Positions 37,461 to 49,829 of a stretch of 64,000 nucleotides of DNA are shown here, piece after piece; position 1 is the first letter of the stretch; each line of letters opens with the position of its first letter. The notes under the pieces are model-generated. The model was not told the origin of the DNA. It worked only from the letters and a program-made list of their open reading frames with translations, and ran no database searches. The position numbers were made by a program, and so were the translations under genes. The DNA comes from Adiantum capillus-veneris (taxonomy: Eukaryota; Streptophyta; Polypodiopsida; Polypodiales; Pteridaceae): NCBI GenBank assembly GCA_014529385.2, contig CM043959.1, forward strand, positions 60,400,253 to 60,464,252, read 5' to 3'.

Positions 37461-38900
37461 ATATTCCACATTAGTATTATTTGCCCTTTGGCCTTTTGCT
37501 TGCACTTGCTATCATTGGTGACCCATTGCTTGCTTTTAGATAAACACTCTAAAATCCTTGTTCTTGTAGCCATCATAGACCATCGAGACACTTGCACCTA
37601 CGGTGGCATGTTGCATTATAAGTACTTACTTTAGTATAGGAATTATGGCTTTGAATGTGCTAAATGGATGCTAGAGAGGTTTTTCTGCTCTCATCCAAAT
37701 ATGCTGGAAGCATATCAAATTTCTACAAAATGAAATCTTTTTCTTGAGGTTTTCCCTTTGATCGATGCACTGGTATTTAATACATGAGGTTTGCCCATTG
37801 ACAATTTATTCAAATTAGATGTTGAGATTTTTCATTTGGCTAATAGGCTATGGTATTTATACCTATGGTTTTCCCTTTGTTAATTATTCAATGCATCATC
37901 TGAGCAACATTTGACTTAGATTTTCCCTTTGAACAATGTGATAATCGAATAAATTCACATTGTCGTCATGCTCTTGCTTGCTCTTTTTTAAGGGGGGTCA
38001 CTGTCAAAGACCTTTCTTAGTTTTGTTAATCATTTTTTGTTAGGTTGATCCCTCTTGCCTTCTTGGTGTTCTCTTTTTAAAATATGATAATGCTGACAAA
38101 TTCCTATTGATTTCTTCAGTTGAGTCAATTTCTAATGTGTTGGGATTTGCCTCGTTCCACACATATTTTATGGGCATATATGTATTCCTTATTTTCACAA
38201 TTGAGGATGGTTGTTCCTCTATTAAAAAGAAATGTGGGCCAATTTACTTATTTTGGATAATCTCACTTGACTCTCACAAACAATTGAAATAATTATATTA
38301 TGTCATTAACACTCTTCATGAAAATAAAAATCTACTTTAACTACTATTTTTGGAGTTCAAGTAGAAATCAAGTTACTCTTTTAACTTTGAGAAGCAAATA
38401 CACAAGAAGAAGAACTTTCAAAATATCACATTACATGTGTGAGTTTCCCGATAGCACTCATGCTTTGAAGACTCCACGAGGAAGACAAGCAATCTGAGAG
38501 TATCTCAAATAAGTAACCTTGTTCTTTACTCCCCTTTCAAAGGCAACAAAGTGCTCAAACAATCCATCATATCAACCGTTTAAAAGTTACTCTTTTGGAT
38601 CTTTTATTGCTCTCTACTTTGATCAATCTTCATTCATACTCTCTCATCTTCTCTAGATTACTTGTTTATCCACACATAATCTTGTTTTTCTTGTCAAGTT
38701 GAATTACTTCATCATAATAAGGGGTGTAAGGAAAATACTTGCTCAATTGATTGGAGGGAATGGTTGGTACCCAATGTTGTCTCAAATGCAATCATTAGCT
38801 TTGTGAGCCCCTTGCAAACTGGTGTGGATTTCTAAGTGAACTTACATACGTGACATATTCAAACAATGACCTTCATGCAATACATATGCAAGCATCAATT
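37461..38900. other. No gene recognised
   Basis: AT-rich DNA. The phrase 'ttttccctttg' recurs at about 37750, 37870 and 37922 with 'gaggttt/ggttt/gattt' before it, suggesting small tandem duplications. No frame with a motif. Confidence 0.4.
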
Positions 38901-39127
38901 TGTTGGAATTAGTGTTGCAAGCATGCACACACAACTTGGAGAAGATGAAGAAGCTCAAGGCACACAACAGAGCATGTATTGCTTAGTGTGAAAAATAGAA
39001 AGATAAGCTAGCCCTAGAGTGATGTGAGTATATATAATGCACAAGGGAGAAAACCTCTTAGTGAGGAAAAAAGTGCCCCGATGGTCTTAAGTGTGTTCAC
39101 ACACATCACTACACAAATCTGGTAACA
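38901..39127 (-). repeat. 3' LTR of C2 (227 bp)
   Basis: On the plus strand it begins TGTTGGAATTAG and ends GGTAACA. The minus strand next to it has the purine-rich tract AGGAAGGATT. It is alignable along its whole length with the LTR at 36829-37056 and with the split 5' LTR. Confidence 0.88.
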
Positions 39128-39576
39128 AATCCTTCCTAGAAGTGATGCGGTGAACAAGAGCTGACACATAATGTATAGGGAAGATCCATGCCCTAAGGAT
39201 ATGATCAACCCACAAAGGGATGTAAACTTAAAGCTTTGCAAAAAGCTTTGAATTTCTCATGAGGCAATGCCTTTGTGAACAAATCTGCAAGGTTGTCCAG
39301 TGTTGTCACATAAGCCAAACTAATCTCTCATGTTGAGAGTCTCTCCTTGACATAGTGATAATGCAAATCAATGTGCTTTGTGTAAGCATGAAAATTGGTT
39401 TCTCACAATTGGCAATGCGCTTTGACAATGTAGATATGTTGGCAGTGTCCTATCTAACACCCAAACCAACCATAAGGCATCTGAGCCGTACACACTCAAC
39501 CACATCTGTGAATACAACCATGTACCCATCTTCACAACTGGAAGTGTCCACACTAGGTTGTTTCTTGCTCAAGCAT

Positions 39577-40562
39577 GATAGGCATGAATTATCAAGAATG
39601 AAAAAAAAAAATCAACTATGGACACTCGTGTTATAACAACCATCCCAATCTAAATAAAAACGAGCATGCAAATCTGGCGGCAATGATCCCCCATTGGGAT
39701 AAAACAACTCAAGATATAAAGTGCCACTAATTTAGAGAAAAATATCCTTTTAGCAGCTTGCAAATGCTTAGATCTCAGGCTATGCATATATCTATTGACT
39801 TGTGAGAGTGCAAACTAAATATTCAGCCTCGTATTGTATACATAAATAAGGAATCCACTGATAAAGAGTGACATCAACAAGATATTTAGCATCATGAAGA
39901 CTCAATTTTTAAACCTATTTCCATTGGAGTAGCAATAGGTTTACAGTACTCAAGTCCAAACTTACATAGTAATGTCTCTATGTATCTTGCTTGACACAAA
40001 TAAATACCTCCATCACACTGCTTAAATTGTATGCCTAAGTGATGATGCAAAATCCCCAAGTCTTTCATCTTGAAATTGGCATCCAATTCAGCTTTGAATT
40101 TAGCAATATGTGTCTCATTTGGACCAGTAATGAACAAATCATCTACATACAAAATGACGATGAGAAATACATCACCCTCATGTTTGACATACAAAGTGCT
40201 CTCCATTGGACTATTACAAAAATCTTATTTAACCAAATGATTCTCATACCAAGCACGAGGAACCCATACAAAGCTTTATTATATTTGCACGCTTTATTTT
40301 CTTGTGCTTTCTTGACAAAATTGCAAGGCTGCGGTACATATATTTCCTCAAATATATCACCATTAAAGAAAGTAGTAACAATGCTTGATTGATGTACATT
40401 CCATCCAAAATGAGCTACCAATGCACATAGAAAACAAACAGTAGTCATACAAAAAGTGGGAGCAAAAGTTTCTTCATAGTCAATGCATTTCTCCTTTGCA
40501 TATCCTTTTGCAACAAGTTTAGCCTTATAGTAATCAATCTCACCATCCGTCTTATGTTTCAA
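39577..40562 (-). pseudogene. C2 RT/RNase H, second (3') copy
   Basis: From right to left: HKTDGEIDYYKAKLVAKGYA, NGDIFEEIYVPQP, then in another frame ESTLYVKHEGDVFLIVILYVDD with an intact YVDD box at about 40140 and MKDLGILHHHLGIQF. RNase H pieces follow toward 39577. It repeats the content of 40566-41577 with about 10-15 percent difference by eye. Two or more frameshifts are present. C2 sequence unique to the 3' region continues from 39128 to 39576. Confidence 0.8.
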
Positions 40563-40565
40563 TTA

Positions 40566-41785
40566 ACCATGAGATACATGAACTATCAAGCATGAAACAA
40601 AAGCCACTTGTGCAGACTCGTGTGTCAAAACAACCAACCCAATTTGAGTCCGAAAAAGCATGTAAATTTGGCAACAATGATCCCCCCTTGGTATAAAACA
40701 AGCCAAGATGTAAATGCCACTCAAGTAGCAAAAAATCCTCTTGACAGCCTGCCAATGCTTAGATCCTGAGCTACGCATGAATCTGTTGACCTATGAGACT
40801 GCAGACTGATTATCTGGCCTCATGTTGCATACATAAATGAGGCAGCCAACAACATTTTGGTAAAAGAGTGACATCGGCGGGATCACCAACATCATGATCA
40901 ATTTCAAACTTGTTTCCATGGGAGTGGCAATAGGTTTGCAATCCTCAAGTCCTAACTTACATAGCAATGCCTCTATGTAACTTGTCTGACACAAGGTAAT
41001 ACCACCATCACACTGCTTAAATTGTACCCAAGAATGATGCAACAACCCCAAATCTTTCATCTTGAAAGTAGCATTCAAATCAGCCTTAAATTGAGCAATA
41101 TGTCTCTCATTTGGTCCAGTGATCAGCAAATCATGCACATAGAGAACAACTGTAAGAAGTACATCACCCTCACACTTTACATACAATGTGCTTTCTGTTA
41201 GACTGTTATGAAAGCCTTGTTTGACCAAATGAGTGCCAGCCTTCTCATACCAATCACGAGGAGATTGCTTTAACTTATACAAAGCTTTCGTACATTTGCA
41301 CACTTTATCTTCTTGCCCTTTAATGAAAAAACCACGAGGTTGCGTTACATAAAGTTCCTCAACAAATATGTCACCATTCAAGAAAGCAGTAACAATGTCT
41401 GACTGATGTGCATCCCAACCAAAATGAGCTGCCAATGCACATAGAAAATGCACAATAGTCGTATGACAAGTGGGAGCAAAAGTCTCTTTATAATCTATGC
41501 CTTTTTGTTGTGCATAGCCCTTTGTAATGAGTCGAGCCTTATAGCGATCAATCTCACCATCTGGCTTATGTTTAAACTGTAAGCCCACTTTGTACCAATG
41601 GACATTTTGCAAGGAGGCAAATCACATAAAGTCCATGTGTCATTTTCTATAAGTGCATCATATTCTAATTGCATGGCAGCCATCCAATTTTTTGAATTCT
41701 GTGCTTCATCAAAAGATAGAGGTTCCTCAACATCATGTAAGCAAGACACAACCAAAGCAATAACAATCTGATGCATAAGATGCAT
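40566..41785 (-). pseudogene. C2 RT/RNase H, first (5') copy
   Basis: It follows directly from integrase: AMQLEYDALIENDTWTL, then (after a frameshift) HKPDGEIDRYKARLITKGYA, DIVTAFLNGDIFVEELYV and LTVVLYVHDLLITGPNE. The catalytic box is YVHD, so one aspartate is lost, unlike the second copy. RNase H follows at 40565-40780 (HWQAVKRIFCYLSG, then DSNWVGCFDTRV in another frame). The copia RT makes the cDNA and RNase H removes the RNA template. Confidence 0.85.
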
Positions 41786-43142
41786 GACGAGAACCTAAAC
41801 AAGTACGACTAGACAAAGGTGCATCCAATTTACTGTCACACAAAGTATGCACCAGCCATTTAGGCATACCTCGAGCCTGCTCATTCTCAGCCCTTTCCTC
41901 ATCAAGTACATCATGTACATCTGCATCAGTAATAGGCTGATCTGTAACATTTTTAGAAACCCCCATAGGATGTACATTGGCCTCATTGGAATTTACATTT
42001 GAAATTTCACCACTGAAAAGAGGCAATCATAAGTGTCATAAATGTCATGTAGGCTTACATTACTGTGTCTAGTACATGACAACAAGGGCTGAATAGAGTC
42101 TTCCACAAACACAACATTCCGTGAGACCAAGATACGCTTTTTTTGTGGATGATACAACATGTAATCTTTGCTTTCAACACTACAACCAACAAAAATACAT
42201 TTGACAGCCTTATCGTCCAATTTCTTGTGTTGCGTTTGTGACATCAAAGCATATGCAAAACATCCAAAAACACGCATGTGCTCAATAGAATGCTTTCTAT
42301 CATGCTATGCTTCATATGAAGTGATAGACTGTAAAGCTTTTGTAGGACACCTAATAAGTACATAAGTGGCACACATGATGGCCTCAAGCCAAAACAAATG
42401 CAGCAAAGCTTGACTTTTGACCATACATTGTGCTATTTGCGTAAGTGACCTGTTTTTCCTCTCAGCAACACCATTTTGTTGAGGTGTATAAGGCATTGTA
42501 CATTGGTGTTTTATCCGACGACTAGCCAAAAATGCATTAAAGTCATGAGACACATACTCACCCCCTCAATTAGAATGGAGGGTGCCCATAGTACATTTCG
42601 AGACATTTTCAACCATAGCCAGAAATTGTTTGAAGCACATGAATACTTCAAACTTCACTTTAAGTGGATATACCCATGCATGCCTGAAAGTAATCATCAA
42701 TGAAAGTCGCAAAGTAAAGTTAATTGCCCAAGAACGGAGTTTGCATGGGCCCATAAACGTCACTATGCACAAGCTGCAACTTGCATGTGGCCCTAACTAA
42801 ACCATCCTTTGGAAACTTTGATGCTACATCTTACCCAAAAAACAGTCTTCACAAACATGTTCGATAGGTGCTTCAAGAGCTGGCAAAGAAGCAACCATAT
42901 CAGATTTTTGCAAATGCAGCAAATTGACAAAATTCAGATGCCCAAAATGTGCATGTCAAGGTTTTGCATTTGAAATAACCTTAGAATCCACAACTGCATT
43001 TGTAAAATTATGCCCACACTTGTCATGCAAAGTGAGCCTATACAGCCCACAATATAAAATGCCAGATTATACAATTTCATCACCAAAACTGAGATCACGT
43101 ATTGTACATCTATCATCCACAAATTTGACTACAAGACCAAGT
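41786..43142 (-). pseudogene. C2 integrase
   Basis: It includes the GAG-pre-integrase region with its H/C residues (HFGHLN and CEDCFLGK near 42830-42950), a DDE-type core with GGEYVSHDFNAFLASRRIKH after a stop, PYTPQQNGVAERKNRSL (the third catalytic acidic residue is the E of AERKN), and the C-terminal MRVFGCFAYAL...KCIFVGC. Stops occur before GGEY, after SYEA and near 42000. Integrase would insert the cDNA into the host chromosome. Confidence 0.85.
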
Positions 43143-44025
43143 CTAGCAAGTGCAAATACAGACAAAAGACTCTTCTTGATCCCCAGGTACATACAATGCA
43201 TCAACAAGTGTAAAGGAACTGCCATTTGCAGTAGCAGTAAGCAAAATCTTTCCAACTCCCTTGATCAGATAAGAGGCATTGTTAGCACAAGTGACTAAAT
43301 TCCCATGAGGGAAATCCTCAAGAGAGATAAACAAGTTAATATGAGAGGTAATGTTCTTTGTAGCACCACTATCAAAGTACCACACTTGAGCATCTACAGC
43401 AACTGACAAATATGCATCATGGATAGAAGGATCATAAGTGCACTCTGCACTAAAAGCCCATTCTACATCAACATCAGCATCACAGTCTCCTTTTATAGAA
43501 GACTCAATAATAGCTGCATTTGTAGTGGAACCAACATTAGTAGTGGAACCAACCTCTTTCTTCTTAGCCTCTTTGGCCTTCAACTTAGGACACTGCTTGA
43601 TCAAGTGATCATTGGCTTTACACTAATAGCAACACATCTTCTTTTTGCCCTTATCACCAAAATTCTCAGATGAATTATTGTCAGCAGAATCATTAGGAAC
43701 ATGTGATTTACCACTCGTAGAAGAACCATAAGAAGTGGTTACAGTGCTGTTACGACCTTTTCTTTGAGCAACAATAAAGGCATGTTTAACTGCATGCTTT
43801 CTTTCTTGTATTCTTAGGACGTACATCAATGCCCTGCACAATGTTCCAAACGCCCTTTGACACAAGGACATGTTGCATCATGTAAGCCCACATAGAGTAA
43901 TTGTCTCCATCCAATCTGTCCTCAGCAACAAACATCTTGAACACATCTGTGTTGTTGTTGACCATGGGGAATGCCTGCACCTGATGTGAAAACTGCACAA
44001 AAAAGGAGAAACAAAGCAGGAACAA
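43143..44025 (-). pseudogene. C2 gag and protease
   Basis: Gag begins near 43965 (MVNNNTDVFKMFVAEDRLDG) and carries NYSMWAYMMQHVLVSKGVWN, typical of copia UBN2-type Gag. The zinc knuckle, CYxCKANDHLIKQC near 43595-43635, has a TAG in place of one residue. The protease (43143-43604) has VWYFDSGATKNITS, the copia DSGA active site, and ends VDALYVPG. At least one frameshift lies in Gag around 43790-43870. Confidence 0.82.
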
Positions 44026-44313
44026 TACGTGCTATATAGCACAAACCATAGAAGACTGTAAGGGACCTGTTATGCAGTGAACAATACTGACAAAACTTTT
44101 GCACAAAATGACGAAATTGTCTACGCAATACTATCTGTAGTGGAAACGGAGGCCGAAATGAGCCCGAATCAAAAGTTTGAATAGACTGTGGTCTACGAGC
44201 TCTCCAAAAAATTTAGTTGACCTACTGACGCTCACCAAAGCTCACAAAAATTGGAGAAAGTGAACATGCATGTGTTGAAACTGCTGGCGACTAAGCCCGA
44301 GAGGACACAACCT

Positions 44314-44325
44314 GCTCTGATACCA
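44314..44325 (-). other. C2 primer-binding site
   Basis: The minus strand reads TGGTATCAGAGC, complementary to the 3' end of plant initiator tRNA-Met. It lies two bases from the LTR end at 44328. Confidence 0.93.
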
Positions 44326-44327
44326 AT

Positions 44328-44497
44328 TGTTGGAATTAGGTTACAAGGAGACACACATAGCTTGGAGAAGATGAAGGAAGATCAAGGCACACAACAGAAA
44401 GAGTATTGCTTAGTGTGCAATGGAAAGATAAGATAGCCCTAGAGTGATGGGCATATATACAATGCATGAGGGGAAAAAACCTCTTAGTGAGGGAAAA
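44328..44497 (-). repeat. C2 5' LTR, part 1 (remainder 49696-49754)
   Basis: It starts TGTTGGAATTAGG and matches the 3' LTR until position 44497. There a TGTCAAG-starting element is inserted. The LTR resumes at 49696 (AATGCCCCGGCGATC) and ends GGTAGCA at 49754. The pentamer GAAAA is present on both sides of the insert (44493-44497 and 49691-49695). Confidence 0.88.
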
Positions 44498-44661
44498 TGT
44501 CAAGACAAGGATCCTAAGCCAAGGGGGTCAGGGACCTGAGCCAGGGGCTCGCACTGGACCAGTGTGGACTGGGGATCCATATGATGGCTAGGGCTAGGAG
44601 CCGGTCTATACATAGGGTGGTAGGGTGGTGGATTCGGTATCACAGTCTCCTAGGTCTTATA
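44498..44661 (+). repeat. 5' LTR of the LARD-like element (164 bp)
   Basis: TGTCAAGACAAGG to CTAGGTCTTATA. The last 78 bases (GCTAGGGCTAGGAGCC onward) are nearly identical to 49615-49690. Confidence 0.75.
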
Positions 44662-44662
44662 T

Positions 44663-44674
44663 TGGTATCAGAGC
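44663..44674 (+). other. Primer-binding site of the LARD-like element
   Basis: TGGTATCAGAGC, one base after the LTR, complementary to initiator tRNA-Met. The same 12 bases serve C2 and element F. Confidence 0.9.
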
Positions 44675-44736
44675 TCAGGGGAGGGAGGGGCTATGGAGGA
44701 AGGGGGAACCTTGCATGCTTTGGCACGGCTTTGCAT

Positions 44737-44898
<162 letters not shown>

Positions 44899-45285
44899 GG
44901 CGGGCATGGCCTCTTGGTTTGAGGAGAAGGGACCGGCAGCCGATAGGGTGCATACAAGAACCCTTATCAATGAAGATGAAGGGCCGCGGGCATCAACCCT
45001 AACGAGGGCACAGGGGCCGCAGGAAGATGAACGAGGGCACAGGGGCCACTGGCATCAACCCAAACTAGGGGAGGGTGTTGGGGGGCGACCTGCTCAAAAC
45101 AAGGAGATGAGCTCAACAGAATCACCCTGCGACATTGAGTAAGCGTGCTCTCTCTCGCTCTCCCTGCAAGCAACAGGTGCCGAGCTCGCCATGGCCAATT
45201 ACAGGGTTTTTTTAATTAAAAAAGTAAATTTTTTTCCCCTTCCTTTCAAACTGGGATGCCCAAGGCCATAAGGCCTTAGGGAAAT

Positions 45286-46383
45286 ATGTTTGTACAAGGG
45301 AGGGTACCCACGCCCAAGGTCCCCCCATCTCTTGGAGTGTCATCAGTCAACCTCAGTGCTCGACACGCCATAGCATTGCAGGCAGCAACGGAATCGCATT
45401 TCAGACCCTTCCGAATCACGCCAACACTTCCAGACGCACTAAAATTTTGGTTATCTCTTGAATTTGAGGTCGCGAGTATAATTAGCATGGCTAATTATCA
45501 GCGTCTAGTGGTGCCTACGAGGATTATGCCTTCAAAGCAGGGGATTAATCCAAGACTATGGCCTCACGCATACGACAAGACTACAAGCTACTACATTGGA
45601 TTTGTGGATGCTATGACATGCATTATCATACAAGTCGGTAAGCCAGTTAAGGTAAAGGTTTTATGTCCTAAATTCATGGAATTTTGCACGTCTCCCCGTA
45701 CTTCAAGCATGGCAAGTAAAGGTTGCCTTAGTTCAGCAAGGGCAAAGTACGACAATTCATTCTTTTGATATTTTTGTCGTGAACATTGGCACATGTACTT
45801 AATACCACGGGTAGCATCCAAAGTCGGGCTACTAAGCTATATCATGCATTGGCATGTGGGTGCAAAAGCATGGAGACTCAAGAATGTTTTGGCATCTCCC
45901 GGACATCGGCATGGCCGATTGCTAGACTTGCAGCAAAGGATTTGCAATTTTGCTAGAGCATGGCTTCTCGGTACACTATTGTTTTTCACATCCATCGATC
46001 AAGACAAATCTATATGGTCAAGGACAACAGTAATCAAGCAATGCAGTTTGAAATATGCTATTAGCACACGAACTTGGAAAAACTTGCCAAGATGTTACAG
46101 GTTTTTACATCCCACGAGTGTATATGATCCACACGCTCACTCACTTGAGCAGATTCGAGCGCACTACCAGCAACTTCGCCACAAGTGGGCGACAAGGTTA
46201 GTACATTTCAAGTTATGTTTGTTATTGCCTATGTTTTACTTTTTGTTTTGGAAAAGATTTCTCTGCTATGCAAAGCAAAGTGCTTGGGTAGACTCCATAA
46301 GATGCCGCTGTACAAAGCAAAGTGCTTTGCCCGATTTCATGTGTAGTACGGCTTCTCTTATGTGCCAAGGTATTATCGATTGA
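45286..46383 (+). CDS. Unrecognised long frame in the LARD-like element, one internal TGA
   Basis: Two open stretches (45286-45768, 160 codons; 45793-46383, 196 codons) are in the same frame and separated only by a TGA at 45766-45768 and eight sense codons. The first includes PRLWPHAYDKTTSYYIGFVD; the second includes HAHSLEQIRAHYQQLRHKWA. I recognise no domain. Phe/Leu/Cys-rich stretches near the end (LLLPMFYFLFW, about 46215-46255) could be a membrane segment or simply non-coding sequence. It may be the remains of a captured gene or a chance frame in GC-balanced DNA. Confidence 0.25.
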
Positions 46384-49300
46384 CTTTAGATCATTCTCAC
46401 ACACTCATCTTCGGCACTATGTGGATATAAGCTCACAGTTTCCGCAACGGTGCACTGTGATGTATCCATGTCAGTGTAATCGTGCACGGCATGTATACCA
46501 ACGGCTCCCAAGGTTGAGGCTATCATTACAGCCATGGGCTTTTTATTCTATTTTTTGCTATGTATGCACGACGTACTAGTGTTACTGGACGTCGGACACT
46601 CCATTGTGGTATACGCTTCCACTATAACACCAGACACTTTGTCAAGGACAAGATAAGTTCTGGATTGTTTAACATGATTTTTGGGTCGTTGTCACAAAAC
46701 AACACCACTAAAAAGAACCTAAAACTCAGACTTAATTCAACGGCAAAGTGCTATCATTAAGTCACACTGGTGTTGTCACAACCACATAAATGATAGGTGG
46801 GTCGGTCTATGACTTGTTTGTGCTTTTCTGTTACCTCTCTCGATGAGAGAGTCATAGCAAAAAAATGTTGCATGCTTATAGGATAAGCTGCACGTAAGGC
46901 ATAAGATGCACAAGAGCATGGAAATCAACTATACACGTCATGGTTGTTTAAGGAAAGTTCCTCGGCCCAGCATGCTCTTATTTTTTCTATTTCTTATTTC
47001 TTTTGAAAAATAATGAAATTTTTTTAAGAATATTTTGATACATGTTTTGCTCGTGAGTCAGCCTGAGCCAAGGTGCTCCAACTCTCAGCTAGTAAGAGAC
47101 GCCACTCCAATTATTCTTCACCGGTTTCTCGATTGAACACTAATTTGTTATTGGCATAAGGGCTATGAGCCACACACGCTAAGATCCATTGTCAGACCTA
47201 GGGTAAGACCCAATGCTGGTATTTCTTGGGTGATTGTTCTCCAGCTTGAACAGATCTATCCCATGGAGTTCCCATTGATGTTAATGGCCAAGAAAAAGTC
47301 TTGCCATTACAAATCTTTTCGGTGTTCTGTACGCACTACATGTTTTTAGTGCGATGCTCGAATTGATTTTCTGATCATCTTAAAACTCACATCAGTTGAT
47401 CTCTAGTACCACGGAGTATGGATGCAGCAATCAGTTGAGACAACATGGCTGTCCATAAGAGCTAGGCATCCCCCTTATGTTGATCTCTTGCTCTTTCTAT
47501 AGCACTACGAGTGTCTATGGCAGTACAGTTTTGGGGTAAGACCCAGCGGGTGTTTACTAAATCACCCCATAGGCATTGAGGATCCCAGTTTGATCTATCC
47601 CAGTGGTACTTTCAAGGAAGGAAGTCCACAATCTACCAGGGAGTAGTGGAAAATTTTAACTTTTCAAGTTGATTCCACTCGTTTTTATACACGGTCGACT
47701 ATGTTGGTTACCGTTGCCTGCTCGTTGAGCAGATTCTAAAGGGTCTTACCAAGGGGTTTGACTACGTAGATAATAACCAAAGGGTTTGGATTGCAACGAC
47801 AACACCCAGGGCACCCAGTGCAATGTTGCTTGTTTTTTTTTCAGATGGGAGACGTGCTCCTCTGCATTTGAATACAAGTAAGTGACCATTAAGTTTGAAT
47901 CTCCAGGTACACATTTATTGATTTGGTGTTACTCCATTTTTTAGTATGCTTTGCTTGGTTTCTTCAAGTCGTATAAATTTGCTTGAATATTTCTGAGCCA
48001 TGCCAAGGGCATGTCGGAACAAAGTATTTTGGGCCGTAGTGTCCAATATACATTATGTTGTTATGAACCCACTTGTTGGGTTCGATTTGGCACATGTTCT
48101 CACATGAATACAACATGGTGTAGGAACTCAAGGATTTCAGTTTAGCCAATGTGGAGCAATGATAATGAGGGTCCCTCTCATTCTTGTCGCGGAGTGTTTT
48201 ACAGTTACCTTCACACACAACTACATCTTGTACTTGATGGATGTCGCTTTTTCGGCCATCCTTATTTGAGAGATATTCCACATGTGGAGAATATGAGCCT
48301 CTGGGACTGACACTGGCACCAAATTCCTAATGATGTGTCATGATGAGGTCCCTACGTGCTGCTCGCATCCGTTTATTAGACCATTTTGGAGCACACCGTA
48401 TTAGGAATAATTTCAGTGGCCAGAAATTGTTGGGTACTAAGTACAGACTTGTTTCGATTACAAGTGTTGTGAAACCACCTTAACGGAGGGTCGTTTCTAC
48501 ATATAGCCAAGTATGCTATGTTCATGAGAATGTCTCATGGTTGGTACCCAGGTGTGACTGGGTTGTCACATTCTGTTAAAGTCCAACTTTTGTTGCCAGG
48601 CTTGTCCCTGAGTATCGTGGAAAGTCTCGTCATGGAATTGCGGTTCGGATATGTTTGTGTTAAATGCATGCACACTAGGTGTTATGGGCCCTAGTGTTTA
48701 ACACAAATTTATTTGGAGCGGCATGCGAATTCATGGACTTTATTCTCATGCACCCTTTTGCACTACCTGTGCAATCTCTCTTGCAAATATAGTATGCATT
48801 TACACCTTGCCATACAAGGCAATGGCTCGGTATGGGTGCCTGGGGTTGGATAGTCTAGACTCTATGAGCTTACTCCACTCCAACCCACTTTCAACCTAGT
48901 TGGTTATCTCCACTCCATATCAAATATATGGCTGGATACTCAATGGTTGAGTCCTAGTTTATCATCAGTCATGGAAGACTGTTTGTAAGTGGTTGGGGAA
49001 AAGCACCTCACTCTTACTGATGCTATTTTTTGCTAAAGGATCTGCTACGAGCATTTGTTAGCACAATGCATTTTGAATGGGTGATTCTCTCCCTATTCTA
49101 GAATTTGCTTACGTAAGGTTTTCAACTTTGAACACCTGTTGTGGTGGGGTTGGATACCGTTTCCATAGTTTCATAAGTCAAGGACTTAATAGGTGTGCTG
49201 ACAAAGTATGTTGGCAGGTAACCTTCATTAGGGGTGAACATGTAGTTCTGTGTGTTCCAAATGTTCAGAAGTCTGACATAAGGACACACCCTATTCTACT

Positions 49301-49606
49301 TCTTAGTAGCTATGAGCTTTTAAGATACTCACACGAGTTGGAAATCTGGCTCACAACTTCATGGAAAGTTGCGCCAAGGTTTTCTTGCATTATTCTCGTA
49401 TCTTCAGAAGATCTGAAAACTGGTTATGCCTTTGGACAACTCTTAGTTGTGGTTACTCCTTTACAATACTCAAGTGAGTTATAAATGGAGTTACCATTTA
49501 GACCCAAGTGCTTGCAAAAGGACAATAATGTTGAAAATCAAGATGTTGCTCTTGGTTTCATTGAACCTCCTCACTACATCAAGTATCAGTTGGCTCGCGT
49601 ATGGGA
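46384..49606 (+). other. Interior of the LARD-like element, no gene recognised
   Basis: About 3.2 kb with frequent stops in all frames. The longest frames (47964-48281 minus, 49077-49484 plus) show no motif. The phrase 'caaagcaaagtgctt' occurs twice near 46275-46330, just before this stretch. A purine-rich GTATGGGA (49600-49606) directly before the 3' LTR could be its polypurine tract. Confidence 0.45.
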
Positions 49607-49690
49607 TGTCATATGGCTAGGGCTAGGAGCCTGTCTATACATAGGGTGGTAGGGCGGTGGATCCGGTATCACAGTCTCCTAGGTCTTATA
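49607..49690 (+). repeat. 3' LTR of the LARD-like element, internally deleted
   Basis: It reads TGTCATATGGCTAGGG and ends CTAGGTCTTATA. Compared with the 5' LTR it keeps the first four bases and the last 80 or so and lacks the middle. The GAAAA duplication follows at once. Confidence 0.65.
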
Positions 49691-49829
49691 GAAAAAATGC
49701 CCCGGCGATCCTAAGTGTGTTCACACACATCACTATCACATGTATATGGTAGCACTTTTTTAGGGATTCAAATAAAGGTAATTTTCTTGCAAGTGTTTGA
49801 AATGAAATCCTAATTTGCATAATGTTCTT

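Noticed and set aside
41566-41612. Host gene candidates from copia-family reading frames
   Set aside because: All lie between recognised LTRs and match gag-pol.
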